Below are positions 1 to 6,571 of a DNA stretch of 7,063 nt, piece after piece. The stretch is from Acidobacteriota bacterium (lineage in GTDB: Bacteria > Acidobacteriota > Vicinamibacteria > Vicinamibacterales > UBA2999): NCBI GenBank assembly GCA_013813075.1, contig JACCSI010000047.1, forward strand, positions 1 through 7,063. The letters are read 5' to 3'. A program made the position numbers and the translations under genes. Within the stretch, counting starts at the first letter, position 1. Each line of letters opens with the position of its first letter. The notes beneath the pieces are model-generated. The model was not told the origin of the DNA. It was given only the letters and a program-made list of their open reading frames with translations, and did not search any database.

Positions 1-89
1 GGCGGCGAGCGGTCGAGGTGCTCTTCGCCCGCGCCGCCGCGACGGGTCTCATCCCGGAGCTCCCGGACCAGGTGTTCGTGACGCGTTAG
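1..89 (+). CDS. C-terminal end of an unidentified protein (partial, 5' end outside window)
   Basis: The frame with codons starting at position 3 is open from the window edge to a TAG stop at 87-89 and encodes 28 residues ending in GLIPELPDQVFVTR. The composition is that of a real protein: an amphipathic helix (AVEVLFARAAATG) followed by a short proline-containing tail. The pattern vaguely resembles the C-terminal tails of the MqnA/MqnD menaquinone-biosynthesis proteins (a helix, then GLIP, a proline and FV). This is a memory-based guess from very few residues and should not be used as a product name. The gene converges on the last gene of the B12 operon and overlaps its 3' end by 41 bp. No terminator is visible between the two. 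Confidence 0.5.
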   Translation, partial: RRAVEVLFARAAATGLIPELPDQVFVTR

Positions 90-861
90 CCCACAGCGCC
101 AGGATGCCGTGGACCCGCTCGATGCCTGCCGTGAGCGAGGCCGGACCGGGCTGAAGGATATAAGTGGACTTCACTTCGTAAATGTCACCCCTGCGCACGG
201 CCGGAATCGAGTCCCACCCTGGGCGCGCCGCGATCCTGTCCTTGCGCACGGGCTTGCCACACCATGACCCGATGATCACGTCAGGTGCGGCAGCGATCAC
301 CTGCTCGTGGCTGACGATCCGATCCTTGGCGAGCTTGGCGTCTCGTAACTGCGGAAACACCGGCTCGCCACCGGCGATCTCGATCAGCTCCTCAACCCAC
401 CGGATGCCTGAAATCAGCGGGTCGTCCCACTCCTCGAAGTAGACACGGGGCCGGCGCGGAAAGTGGCTCGTCGCAGTGCGGATGGTCGCGAGCCCGGCTT
501 CTAACTCTCGCGCCAGGGCGTTGCCCTTCTCGGGAACACCGACGATGCCGCCAAGGACGCGAATCATCTGCAGGATCTCGGTGACGCCGCGTTGATTGAA
601 CGTAAAGACCGGGTAGCCTCGCTTGATCAGGTCCCCGGTCATCGCCGACTGCAGATCGGAGAACGCCAGAATGAGATCTGGCGCGAGCGCCTCGATCTTT
701 TCGTACCGCGCATGAAGAAACGACGAGACCTTCGGCTTCTGGCGCGCCTCGGGCGGGCGCACGGTGTAACCCGAGATACCCACCACACGATGTCCCTCAC
801 CCAGGAGGTAGAGGGTTTCGGTAGTTTCTTCCGTCAAACACACAATTCTGCTGGGAAACAT
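49..861 (-). CDS. BtuF-like cobalamin-binding protein lacking a signal peptide
   Basis: This gene encodes a 270-residue protein of the BtuF/FepB type III periplasmic-binding fold, the family that binds vitamin B12 or iron chelates. The N-lobe opens with RIVCLTEETTETLYLLGE, followed by VVGISGYTVRPP (27-37) and the hinge-side element PDLILAFSDLQ (61-71). The C-lobe has WVEELIEIAGG (155-165), AAPDVIIGS (191-199) and RPGWDSIPAVRRGDIY (213-228), all typical of BtuF. The ATG at 861 is preferred because the family consensus begins here and GGTGAT lies 4 nt upstream. The frame is open to 1011, but those 50 extra residues overlap the upstream gene and contain no hydrophobic segment. With either start there is no signal peptide or lipobox, so the protein is probably cytoplasmic. 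That is unusual, because the operon already encodes a secreted BtuF. It is the last gene of the operon, 64 bp after the PP-loop gene. It could be a cytoplasmic corrinoid carrier, sensor or enzyme partner; the actual role is unknown. Confidence 0.88.
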   Translation of the reverse strand: MFPSRIVCLTEETTETLYLLGEGHRVVGISGYTVRPPEARQKPKVSSFLHARYEKIEALAPDLILAFSDLQSAMTGDLIKRGYPVFTFNQRGVTEILQMIRVLGGIVGVPEKGNALARELEAGLATIRTATSHFPRRPRVYFEEWDDPLISGIRWVEELIEIAGGEPVFPQLRDAKLAKDRIVSHEQVIAAAPDVIIGSWCGKPVRKDRIAARPGWDSIPAVRRGDIYEVKSTYILQPGPASLTAGIERVHGILALWANASRTPGPGAPG

Positions 862-925
862 CGTGATCACCACGGCGGCTAATGTTTTACGTTCAGTCCC
901 TGAGAATTCGGCCCGCGCCAGGGTC
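862..925 (-). other. 64-bp gap between the PP-loop gene and the second btuF-like gene
   Basis: This is the only real intergenic gap inside the operon; the other joints overlap. On the minus strand it ends with GGTGAT four bases before the ATG at 861, which can serve as a ribosome binding site. A slightly AT-richer patch around 880-895 could be a weak internal promoter, but no convincing -35/-10 pair is seen. There is no hairpin followed by a U-tract, so read-through from upstream is the simplest reading. Confidence 0.5.
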
Positions 926-1606
926 TCAACGGTCTCCTGGAGCGTCTGCGACACCCACATCGGCGAATACGAACCCATCCCGGTCAACGACGCCGCCGAC
1001 GCGAACGTCAAGCGGACGCGCGAACATCGGGCCGGCGAACACGAACGAGTGAAACTCGCCGTTCTCGCCGCACGGGTCGGTTCCGGGCGGTAGATCGTGC
1101 AGCAGCGACGCGTCGAAGGCGCGGCCGGCGAAGGCGCGATCGAGCTTCCGTGGATCCACGCACGTCAGGTAGGCTTTCAATCCGCCTGTGACCATCTCGC
1201 GCGCGAGCTCGGACGTTGGCTTCGTCTTCCACAGCGGGAAGAGCGGCGTCAGGCCGGTGCCGGCAAGACGCTCTTCGCGGTAACGCCGCACATCTTCCAG
1301 GAACAGGTCGCCAAATGCGACGTGCGTGAAGCCTTGCGCGGCCACCTGCTTCACGGCGTGTCCCATCCGCAATTCGTACTCGGCGTTGGAACACGGCCAT
1401 GGAAGGTCAACCGGGTAGAGCGGGAGTTCCGCCGCATCGGCCTGTGCCTGGAGCAGGGTGCGTCGCACACCGTGCATCGCAACCCGGTCGAACGCGTCGT
1501 TGATCGTCGTCAGTAATCCCCCGACCGCACCAGGACACTGCTGTCGCAGGGTATGGAGCATCCATGCCGAGTCTTTGCCGGTGGACCAGCTGACCAGAAT
1601 CTTCAT
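926..1606 (-). CDS. Dph6-like PP-loop ATP pyrophosphatase (COG2102, 'diphthine-ammonia ligase' family)
   Basis: This 226-residue protein belongs to the adenine-nucleotide alpha-hydrolase superfamily. The N-terminal ATP pyrophosphatase P-loop SWSTGKDS is at residues 6-13. Next come LLTTINDAFDRVAMHGVR (31-48), the conserved PWPCSNAEYE (69-78), FGDLFLEDVRRYREERL (98-114), GTGLTPLFPLW (116-126) and the family signature DPCGENGEFHSFV (177-189). In eukaryotes and archaea, Dph6 activates the carboxylate of diphthine on EF2 with ATP and amidates it with ammonia. Bacteria do not make diphthamide, so the substrate of this bacterial branch is not established. The start ATG overlaps the stop of btuF as ATGA (1606-1603), and no strong Shine-Dalgarno is visible, so translation is probably coupled to btuF. 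Its place between two BtuF genes in a riboswitch-led B12 operon points to corrinoid metabolism. Amidation or other activation of a carboxylate is an inference from the fold only. Confidence 0.9.
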   Translation of the reverse strand: MKILVSWSTGKDSAWMLHTLRQQCPGAVGGLLTTINDAFDRVAMHGVRRTLLQAQADAAELPLYPVDLPWPCSNAEYELRMGHAVKQVAAQGFTHVAFGDLFLEDVRRYREERLAGTGLTPLFPLWKTKPTSELAREMVTGGLKAYLTCVDPRKLDRAFAGRAFDASLLHDLPPGTDPCGENGEFHSFVFAGPMFARPLDVRVGGVVDRDGFVFADVGVADAPGDR

Positions 1607-2454
1607 TGGCGCGGATGGAGCACCCGCCGCATGGCCTCGGCGCCCTCGCCGACGTTCGGACCAGGGACGACGAGCGCACGGCCGGGAAGAAAGTAGAGTC
1701 GGTCGTTACGCACGGCGGGAACGCTGGCGAGCACTTTCCATGCGCCCATCTCGGCGATGCGTTCGGCCTCGGGGGGAATGTCGGTCGAACGGAGTTCGAG
1801 GATGACTTCGGGCGCACGCGCGAGGATGAGCTCGCTCGACGCCTGCACCGACTCCATCTGAATATCCGCGAAGATGTTGACCCCGCCGGCGGCTTCCAGC
1901 ATGTCGTGCAGGAACCCGCGTCCTCCGCTTGCATAAATATTGCGCAGCGCCCCCCGCTCGCGGCTGAAGACCAACAGCGTCCGCGGCTTCTGCAGCGATG
2001 CGGTGCGTTGACGTAGCGCCGCGAAACGGCGATCGATCCCGGCCGCCAGCGCTTCGGCCTGCTTCTCGTGCCCGACCCGCTGCCCGAGCGCGCGAATCGT
2101 GCCGGTCACCCCTGCGAGGCCGGCATGGCGATACTCGTAATAGGGGATTGCGGCCCGTTGCAGCTGCGTCATCAAATCGGTCTGGCTGCCATAGAGCAGG
2201 ACCAGATCGGCGCGCATGGCGATGATGCGCTCGACATCCGGATCCAGCAATGCGCCTACGCGCGGGAGGTTCTTCACCGCGGGCGGGTCTTCGTCGAACG
2301 AGCTGACGGCAATGACCCGATCACCCGCCCCGATTGCGAACACCATCTCGGTCAGGGCCGGTACCAGCGACACGATTCGCTGTGCCGGCTGCGTGGTCCC
2401 GGCCGTTGCCATCGTGAGGCATGCCGCGGCTATCGACAGCAAGGTGTGGTTCAT
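1603..2454 (-). CDS. btuF: BtuF, periplasmic vitamin B12-binding protein of the ABC transporter
   Basis: This 283-residue substrate-binding protein of the BtuF/FepB family captures cobalamin in the periplasm and docks on BtuC. It has a short hydrophobic leader (about residues 1-19, ending near MATAG). The N-lobe is RIVSLVPALTEMVFAIGAG (26-44), VIAVSSFDEDPP (47-58), LPRVGALLDPDVERIIAMR (63-81) and ADLVLLYGSQ (82-91). The C-lobe has FLHDMLEAAGGVNIFADI (181-198), the ELILARAPEVILEL stretch (208-221) and the AWKVLASVPAVRNDRLYFLPG region (238-258). The length is normal for the family. The start ATG overlaps the btuC stop as ATGA (2454-2451) and is preceded by GAGGAAGG, a good ribosome binding site. 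The leader has no Lys or Arg in its n-region, which is weak for a Sec signal. A Cys at residue 12 follows IAAA, so a lipoprotein is possible but the lipobox is poor. Confidence 0.93.
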   Translation of the reverse strand: MNHTLLSIAAACLTMATAGTTQPAQRIVSLVPALTEMVFAIGAGDRVIAVSSFDEDPPAVKNLPRVGALLDPDVERIIAMRADLVLLYGSQTDLMTQLQRAAIPYYEYRHAGLAGVTGTIRALGQRVGHEKQAEALAAGIDRRFAALRQRTASLQKPRTLLVFSRERGALRNIYASGGRGFLHDMLEAAGGVNIFADIQMESVQASSELILARAPEVILELRSTDIPPEAERIAEMGAWKVLASVPAVRNDRLYFLPGRALVVPGPNVGEGAEAMRRVLHPRQ

Positions 2455-3452
2455 GCCTTCCTCACCAGTAACCAGATAAACACCGGGCCGCCCACCAGGG
2501 CAGTGACAATGCCGACGGGCAGTTCGATCGGCGCCATCACGGTGCGGGCGATGAGGTCACAAATGACGAGGAATGTGGCCCCGAAGAGAATCGACGCCGG
2601 GAGCACGACGCGATGGTCGGAGCCGACGAGGAGGCGGACCAGGTGTGGAACGACGACGCCGATGAAGCCAATCGGTCCCGCCAGCGAGATCGCCGCGCCG
2701 GTCGCAAACGACGCACTCAGAAACGCAATGCGCTGGGCGCGCCCGACGTCGACACCACGCGCCGCGGCCACATCCTCACCCAGCGTCAGCAGGTTCAGCG
2801 CGCGAGGCAGCAACGCGACCATCGCCAACGACACCCCGATGAGCGGCATCGACGCCAGAATCGGGTTGAAGCTGCTGACGTCCAGGTTTCCCAGCAACCA
2901 CCGGGCGGTGCGATACCAGTCGGCGAAGTCGATCAGGTACTGCACGAAGGTGATGAGCGCCGAGAAGAAGGTATTGAGCGTCACGCCCGCAAGCAGCAAC
3001 ACGTTCGTCGAGAGCGCCTTGTTGACGCGGGTCGCGAGCAGGTAGACCATGGCGGTCCCGACCAGCGAACCGACAAAGCTGGCGACCGGCACCGCGGCGG
3101 CGCCGAGGATGCCCACGTCGAGGTCGAAAGCGATGGCCAGCATCGCACCCAGTGCGGCGCTCGCCGATACGCCGAGCGTGAACGGCGTCGCCAGCGGATT
3201 CCTCAACAGTGCCTGCAGGACCACGCCTGCGGCGGCCAATGCCGATCCCACCAGCGCCCCCGCCAGCACGCGCGGCAGCCTCGCCACAAAGAAGATTTGC
3301 GCATCGACGTTGTCGGCCCACGGGATGGAGGTGTCGAACACGTTCGACAAGCTGATTGGCGTACTGCCCAGCGTCGGGGCAATCAGCAGCACCAGTGCCG
3401 TCACGCCGCCGAAGCCCGGCACGACGACGGCGAGGCGTTGCCTGACGTTCAT
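2451..3452 (-). CDS. btuC: BtuC, vitamin B12 ABC transporter permease (FecCD family)
   Basis: This 333-residue polytopic inner-membrane protein of the FecCD/BtuC family works as a dimer forming the translocation channel for cobalamin delivered by BtuF. A first membrane segment at about 8-29 precedes the family signature RLPRVLAGALVGSALAAAG (58-76) with LLRNPLATPFTLGVSASAALG (82-102). Several more hydrophobic helices follow. The cytoplasmic region contacting the ATPase is around LTLGEDVAAARGVDVGRAQ (222-240). Then come GPIGFIGVVVPHLVRLLVG (259-277) and the last helix LPVGIVTALVGGPVFIWLLV (311-330). About ten segments in all fit BtuC. The frame is open upstream to 3626, but that extension is Arg/Pro-rich shadow of btuD. 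The ATG at 3452 overlaps the btuD stop as ATGA and gives the usual family length. No Shine-Dalgarno is evident, so it is probably translationally coupled to btuD. Confidence 0.94.
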   Translation of the reverse strand: MNVRQRLAVVVPGFGGVTALVLLIAPTLGSTPISLSNVFDTSIPWADNVDAQIFFVARLPRVLAGALVGSALAAAGVVLQALLRNPLATPFTLGVSASAALGAMLAIAFDLDVGILGAAAVPVASFVGSLVGTAMVYLLATRVNKALSTNVLLLAGVTLNTFFSALITFVQYLIDFADWYRTARWLLGNLDVSSFNPILASMPLIGVSLAMVALLPRALNLLTLGEDVAAARGVDVGRAQRIAFLSASFATGAAISLAGPIGFIGVVVPHLVRLLVGSDHRVVLPASILFGATFLVICDLIARTVMAPIELPVGIVTALVGGPVFIWLLVRKA

Positions 3453-4261
3453 TGTGGCGCGTGAACCCGTGCGACCGGCACGACCACCAGACGGCCGGAT
3501 TCGGCATGCACCTGGACGTCGGCATGGACGTCGTACAAGGCGCGAATGTTCGCGGGAGTCAGCACTGCCGCCACCGACCCGGTCGTGATGACGCGGCCCT
3601 CGCGCAGCATGACGAGGTCGTGACACACGCTCGCCGCAAGATTCAGATCGTGAGTGGAGATCGCGATGGTGACGCCGCGTTCGGCGTTGAGTGTGGAGAT
3701 GAGCGCCGCCACCTCGAGCTGGTAGGCGAGATCGAGCGATGCCGTCGGCTCGTCGAGCAGCAGAATGTCCGACGATTGCGCCAGCGCGGAAGCAATCACG
3801 ACGCGCTGTTTTTCGCCGCCGCTGAGCGTGTTGAATTGGCGCCTCTCGAGATCGGCCGTGCCTGTCGCCCGTAACGCGTCGCGCGCGACCATGAAGTCGC
3901 GAGGGCCCTCCAACTCGAACATGCCGAGATGTGGATGCCGCCCCATCAACACCATCTCCATCACCGAGTATTCGAACGTCAGCTGCGTTTCCTGCGCGAC
4001 CACGGCAATGCGACGGGCGACGGCGCGCCGCGAGAGGCGATGCAGTGGTGTGCCATCGAGCGACACCTCGCCGCTCGCTGGCCGCCGGGTGCCACTGAGG
4101 AGGCGGAGCAGCGTCGTCTTGCCGGATCCATTCGGCCCGAGAATGCCGATCACTCGTCGGGGCGACACCACCGCCGTCACGTTGTCGAGGACGTGGTGTG
4201 ACGACAGCCCGGCTGGCACCGGGCCTCCATACGTAAACGACACGTTATCGGCGCGAAGCAA
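3449..4261 (-). CDS. btuD: BtuD, vitamin B12 ABC transporter ATP-binding protein
   Basis: This 270-residue ATPase energises BtuC and belongs to the FepC/BtuD class of ABC proteins. All motifs are intact: Walker A GPNGSGKT (42-49), Q-loop Gln90 in VVAQE, signature LSGGEKQR (146-153), Walker B ILLLDE (166-171), D-loop SLD (175-177) and switch His204 in STHDLN. The start codon is TTG at 4261-4259, giving LLRADNVSFTYGG, the normal family N-terminus. GGAG lies about 6 nt upstream. The first 17 bp lie inside the 3' end of btuB. No in-frame ATG would give a sensible start, and later GTGs would cut into the first strand. The C-terminal tail after about residue 235 (LTPANIRALYDVHADV) is the usual FepC/FhuC-type extension. 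Assignment to B12 rather than an iron siderophore comes from the riboswitch, the receptor type and the BtuF partner. Confidence 0.93.
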   Translation of the reverse strand: MLRADNVSFTYGGPVPAGLSSHHVLDNVTAVVSPRRVIGILGPNGSGKTTLLRLLSGTRRPASGEVSLDGTPLHRLSRRAVARRIAVVAQETQLTFEYSVMEMVLMGRHPHLGMFELEGPRDFMVARDALRATGTADLERRQFNTLSGGEKQRVVIASALAQSSDILLLDEPTASLDLAYQLEVAALISTLNAERGVTIAISTHDLNLAASVCHDLVMLREGRVITTGSVAAVLTPANIRALYDVHADVQVHAESGRLVVVPVARVHAPQ

Positions 4262-6521
4262 CCCGCACTCCGGCGAACGCGGTGCGGCCCGGCGCCGGAA
4301 AGCCCAACACCTCTTCGTAGTCGTGGTCGAGCAGATTCATCAGCCGCGCGTAAATCTCCACGCCGCGCACGACCCGAAACCCTCCGCCGGCGTCCACAAC
4401 CGTGCGCCCAGGGTTTTGATAGAGTCCGCCGCTTGGTCCGAACGCAGGCTCGGCATCGAGCGTGGCGCCTCGCCGTTCCATGCTGACGAAGAGTGAGGGG
4501 CGCTGGGCGGTCCATCCCACCAGCAACGAACCGCTGTGACGCGGCCGACGCAGCAGCGCATCCCCGACTTGGTAGGGCGACGGCGCCTGTGCCGTGTTGT
4601 CGATCGCGCGAATCTCGGTGTCGAGGAACCCGTATGCCGCGCGGACGGTGAGTCCGTGCCGACCCTGCCAGGCAGCGCCGACCTCGGCGCCCCGCGCTCG
4701 TGCATTCGACACGTTGTCGGTCCGATACCGGCTGACGTCACGCAGCGACCCGACCGAGATAATGAGGTCGTCGTAGCGGTTGAAGAACCCGGCTGCATCG
4801 AGGTGCACGGCCCCGCCCGCCAGCGCCTGCGTCACCCCGACCTCGATGCTGCGGCTCCGCTCCGGCTTGAGCGCAGGATTATCGGTAAAGGCAATCTCAA
4901 ACACATCAGGCGGCCGAATGCCGGTGCCGGCGGAGGCACGAAGGCGTGTCCAGGCACCGGCGCCGGACCCGGGTAGTGCCGGGCTGACCACCCACGCGAC
5001 GGCCACCTTGGGGTTCACCGACACCAGCGAATCGTCGGCAAAGCCGTTGACGATGAAGCCTTCGCGCGTGATGTGTTCGACACGTAATCCGGCCTGCAGG
5101 CTGAGGCGCTCAGCGCCATTCCAGCGCGCTTCGCCGAACGTGCCGATGATTCTGCGGTCGACTGGCACAATCGCCTCATTGGCGCGAATGAAAGAGCTGC
5201 GCGCGCCTTCGGATAACCATTCGACACCGCCCGAAACTCCAAATCCCGCACCGAGCGCGGCATCGGTCTGGACCCGGGCATGCACGCGACGCGTTTCGGA
5301 TTCCGACCGGCCAAATGGGCTTTGGAAATTCAGGTCGTAGTCCGCGACGTCGAGATCGACGCGCTGGCGCACGCGGCTGGACGGACCGTTCCATGGATGC
5401 AGGGCGCGGAGGCCGACTGCGCGGCGCTGTGTGGTGCCTCGCGAGATCCGATCGACGCCGGAAAAACGTTGTGCCGGATCCGACCCATACGGGCCCGGGG
5501 CACCGCGGTCCGTGTCGACATAGCGAAATGTTCCCTGGATGTCGGTGCCGCGCGCGGCGCGCCATCCGAGGCCGGTCCATCCCTGTCGCTGGCGTGCATC
5601 GTCGTTGCCGACTTGCTCACCGCTCGCGGGGGCCGTGCCGGTGAAGCCGTTGTCCTCGGCGTAGTCGCCCCCTGCCTGCCAGCGGAAGCCAGCGCTCGTG
5701 CCCGTGGTGCTCGCCTGCGCGCGGCGGGTGGCGCGACTCCCTGTCTCGACCAGCGCCTGGGCCGACGGCTCACCGCCGTGACGGGTGATCACGTGCACCA
5801 CACCGCCGATGGCATCGGCGCCGTAGAGCGCGCTCTGCGGGCCGCGAACAACCTCGATGCGATCGATGTCGGCAATCGGCACCTGCGACAGATCGATGCC
5901 GCCGCCGAACGCGTTGGCGCGAATACCGTCGACGAGCACGAGCGTAAAATCGGACTCGCCGCCGCGCGGAAAGATCGATGTCAGCGTGCCGGGCCCACCG
6001 CTGCGTGCGACGGTGAAGCCGGGAATGGTGCTGAGCGCGGCGCCGAGTGATGTCAGCTGGCGCGCTTCCAGATCCGCACCACTGATCACGGTGACGCTGT
6101 CTGCGGAGCGCGACAGCGGCTGATCGATCTGAGAGGCGGAGACGACGAGCGCCTCAGAGATGGCGCTCACCCGTAAGGCGATCGCAATCGCCAATGCCGA
6201 TGGGCCAGCCATCACCGCACGTGCGTCACCTGCCAGACCTGGCGCGGACACGGTGAGGTCGTAGCGGCCCTCCGTCAGGGTCGTGAAGGCGAAATGCCCC
6301 GAGGCGTCGGTGCGGACGGCGACCGGCGCGCTCGTCAACCCGGTGACGACCACGGTGGCGCCGGCAACAGGCCGGCCTTGCGGATCGACCACCCGACCCT
6401 CGAGGCGCGCTTGCGCCAACGCGGGGCTCGCGCTGCAGGCGAATACCGATCCGGTGATGAGGATGAGACGAAGAAACGTAAGCGGATGAAATACGTGCGT
6501 GAGCACGGCGAGTGCAGGCAT
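4245..6521 (-). CDS. btuB: BtuB-type TonB-dependent outer-membrane cobalamin receptor with N-terminal carboxypeptidase-regulatory-like domain
   Basis: This 758-residue protein brings cobalamin across the outer membrane using TonB energy. A signal peptide covers about residues 1-36 (hydrophobic LTFLRLILITGSVF, cleavage after PALA). A carboxypeptidase-regulatory-like beta-sandwich (about 39-120; GRVVDPQGRPVAGATVVV, then TDASGHFAFTTLTEGRYDL) comes before the plug. E. coli BtuB lacks this domain. A TonB box-like EALVVSAS (123-130) leads into the plug, with FPRGGESDFTLVLVDG (184-199) and RIEVVRGPQSALYGADAIGG (221-240). The rest is a 22-strand-type barrel ending in MNLLDHDYEEVLGFPAPGRT and GVRVASRR. 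The tail lacks the usual terminal aromatic residue. The ATG is preceded by GAGGAGG four bases upstream. A cobalamin riboswitch sits directly in front, which supports B12 as substrate. The 3' end overlaps btuD by 17 bp. Confidence 0.93.
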   Translation of the reverse strand: MPALAVLTHVFHPLTFLRLILITGSVFACSASPALAQARLEGRVVDPQGRPVAGATVVVTGLTSAPVAVRTDASGHFAFTTLTEGRYDLTVSAPGLAGDARAVMAGPSALAIAIALRVSAISEALVVSASQIDQPLSRSADSVTVISGADLEARQLTSLGAALSTIPGFTVARSGGPGTLTSIFPRGGESDFTLVLVDGIRANAFGGGIDLSQVPIADIDRIEVVRGPQSALYGADAIGGVVHVITRHGGEPSAQALVETGSRATRRAQASTTGTSAGFRWQAGGDYAEDNGFTGTAPASGEQVGNDDARQRQGWTGLGWRAARGTDIQGTFRYVDTDRGAPGPYGSDPAQRFSGVDRISRGTTQRRAVGLRALHPWNGPSSRVRQRVDLDVADYDLNFQSPFGRSESETRRVHARVQTDAALGAGFGVSGGVEWLSEGARSSFIRANEAIVPVDRRIIGTFGEARWNGAERLSLQAGLRVEHITREGFIVNGFADDSLVSVNPKVAVAWVVSPALPGSGAGAWTRLRASAGTGIRPPDVFEIAFTDNPALKPERSRSIEVGVTQALAGGAVHLDAAGFFNRYDDLIISVGSLRDVSRYRTDNVSNARARGAEVGAAWQGRHGLTVRAAYGFLDTEIRAIDNTAQAPSPYQVGDALLRRPRHSGSLLVGWTAQRPSLFVSMERRGATLDAEPAFGPSGGLYQNPGRTVVDAGGGFRVVRGVEIYARLMNLLDHDYEEVLGFPAPGRTAFAGVRVASRR

Positions 6522-6523
6522 GG

Positions 6524-6560
6524 GTCCTCCTCGGCGTTGTCGCGCCGGGCGATACAGGAC
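6524..6560 (-). promoter_or_regulatory. Possible riboswitch expression platform: hairpin masking the btuB ribosome binding site
   Basis: In the leader RNA, GUCCU (6560-6556) is complementary to AGGAC (6528-6524), which overlaps the 3' part of the Shine-Dalgarno. Between them CGGCG and CGCCG can form an inner 5-bp stem with a CGACAA loop, immediately before GAGGAGG. No U-tract follows any stem here, so control by translation initiation is more likely than by transcription termination. The pairing is drawn by eye and has not been energy-tested. Confidence 0.45.
6526..6532 (-). promoter_or_regulatory. Shine-Dalgarno of btuB
   Basis: On the minus strand GAGGAGG stands four bases before the btuB ATG (6521). 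It is a near-perfect anti-16S match and fixes the start of the receptor. Its last bases are part of AGGAC, which can pair with GUCCU upstream, so the site may be the switchable element of the riboswitch. Confidence 0.8.
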
Positions 6561-6571
6561 GTTCCATCTAC

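Noticed and set aside
862..1011. 50-residue N-terminal extension of the second BtuF-like protein, starting at 1011
   Set aside because: It overlaps the 3' end of the PP-loop gene, is not hydrophobic, does not resemble a leader, and the family consensus begins at the ATG at 861.
2068..3464. Long plus-strand open frames opposite btuF and btuC (up to 325 residues)
   Set aside because: They are low-complexity Arg/Gln/His- or Ser/Thr-rich translations without family motifs, lying antisense to clearly conserved genes. They are typical GC-rich shadows.
3453..3626. 58-residue N-terminal extension of BtuC from 3626
   Set aside because: The Arg/Gly/Pro-rich sequence is out-of-frame btuD. The ATG at 3452 overlaps the btuD stop as ATGA and gives the standard FecCD length.
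5280..6050. 256-residue plus-strand open frame opposite btuB
   Set aside because: It is antisense to the conserved plug and barrel of the receptor, with Arg/Ala-rich composition and no recognisable motif.
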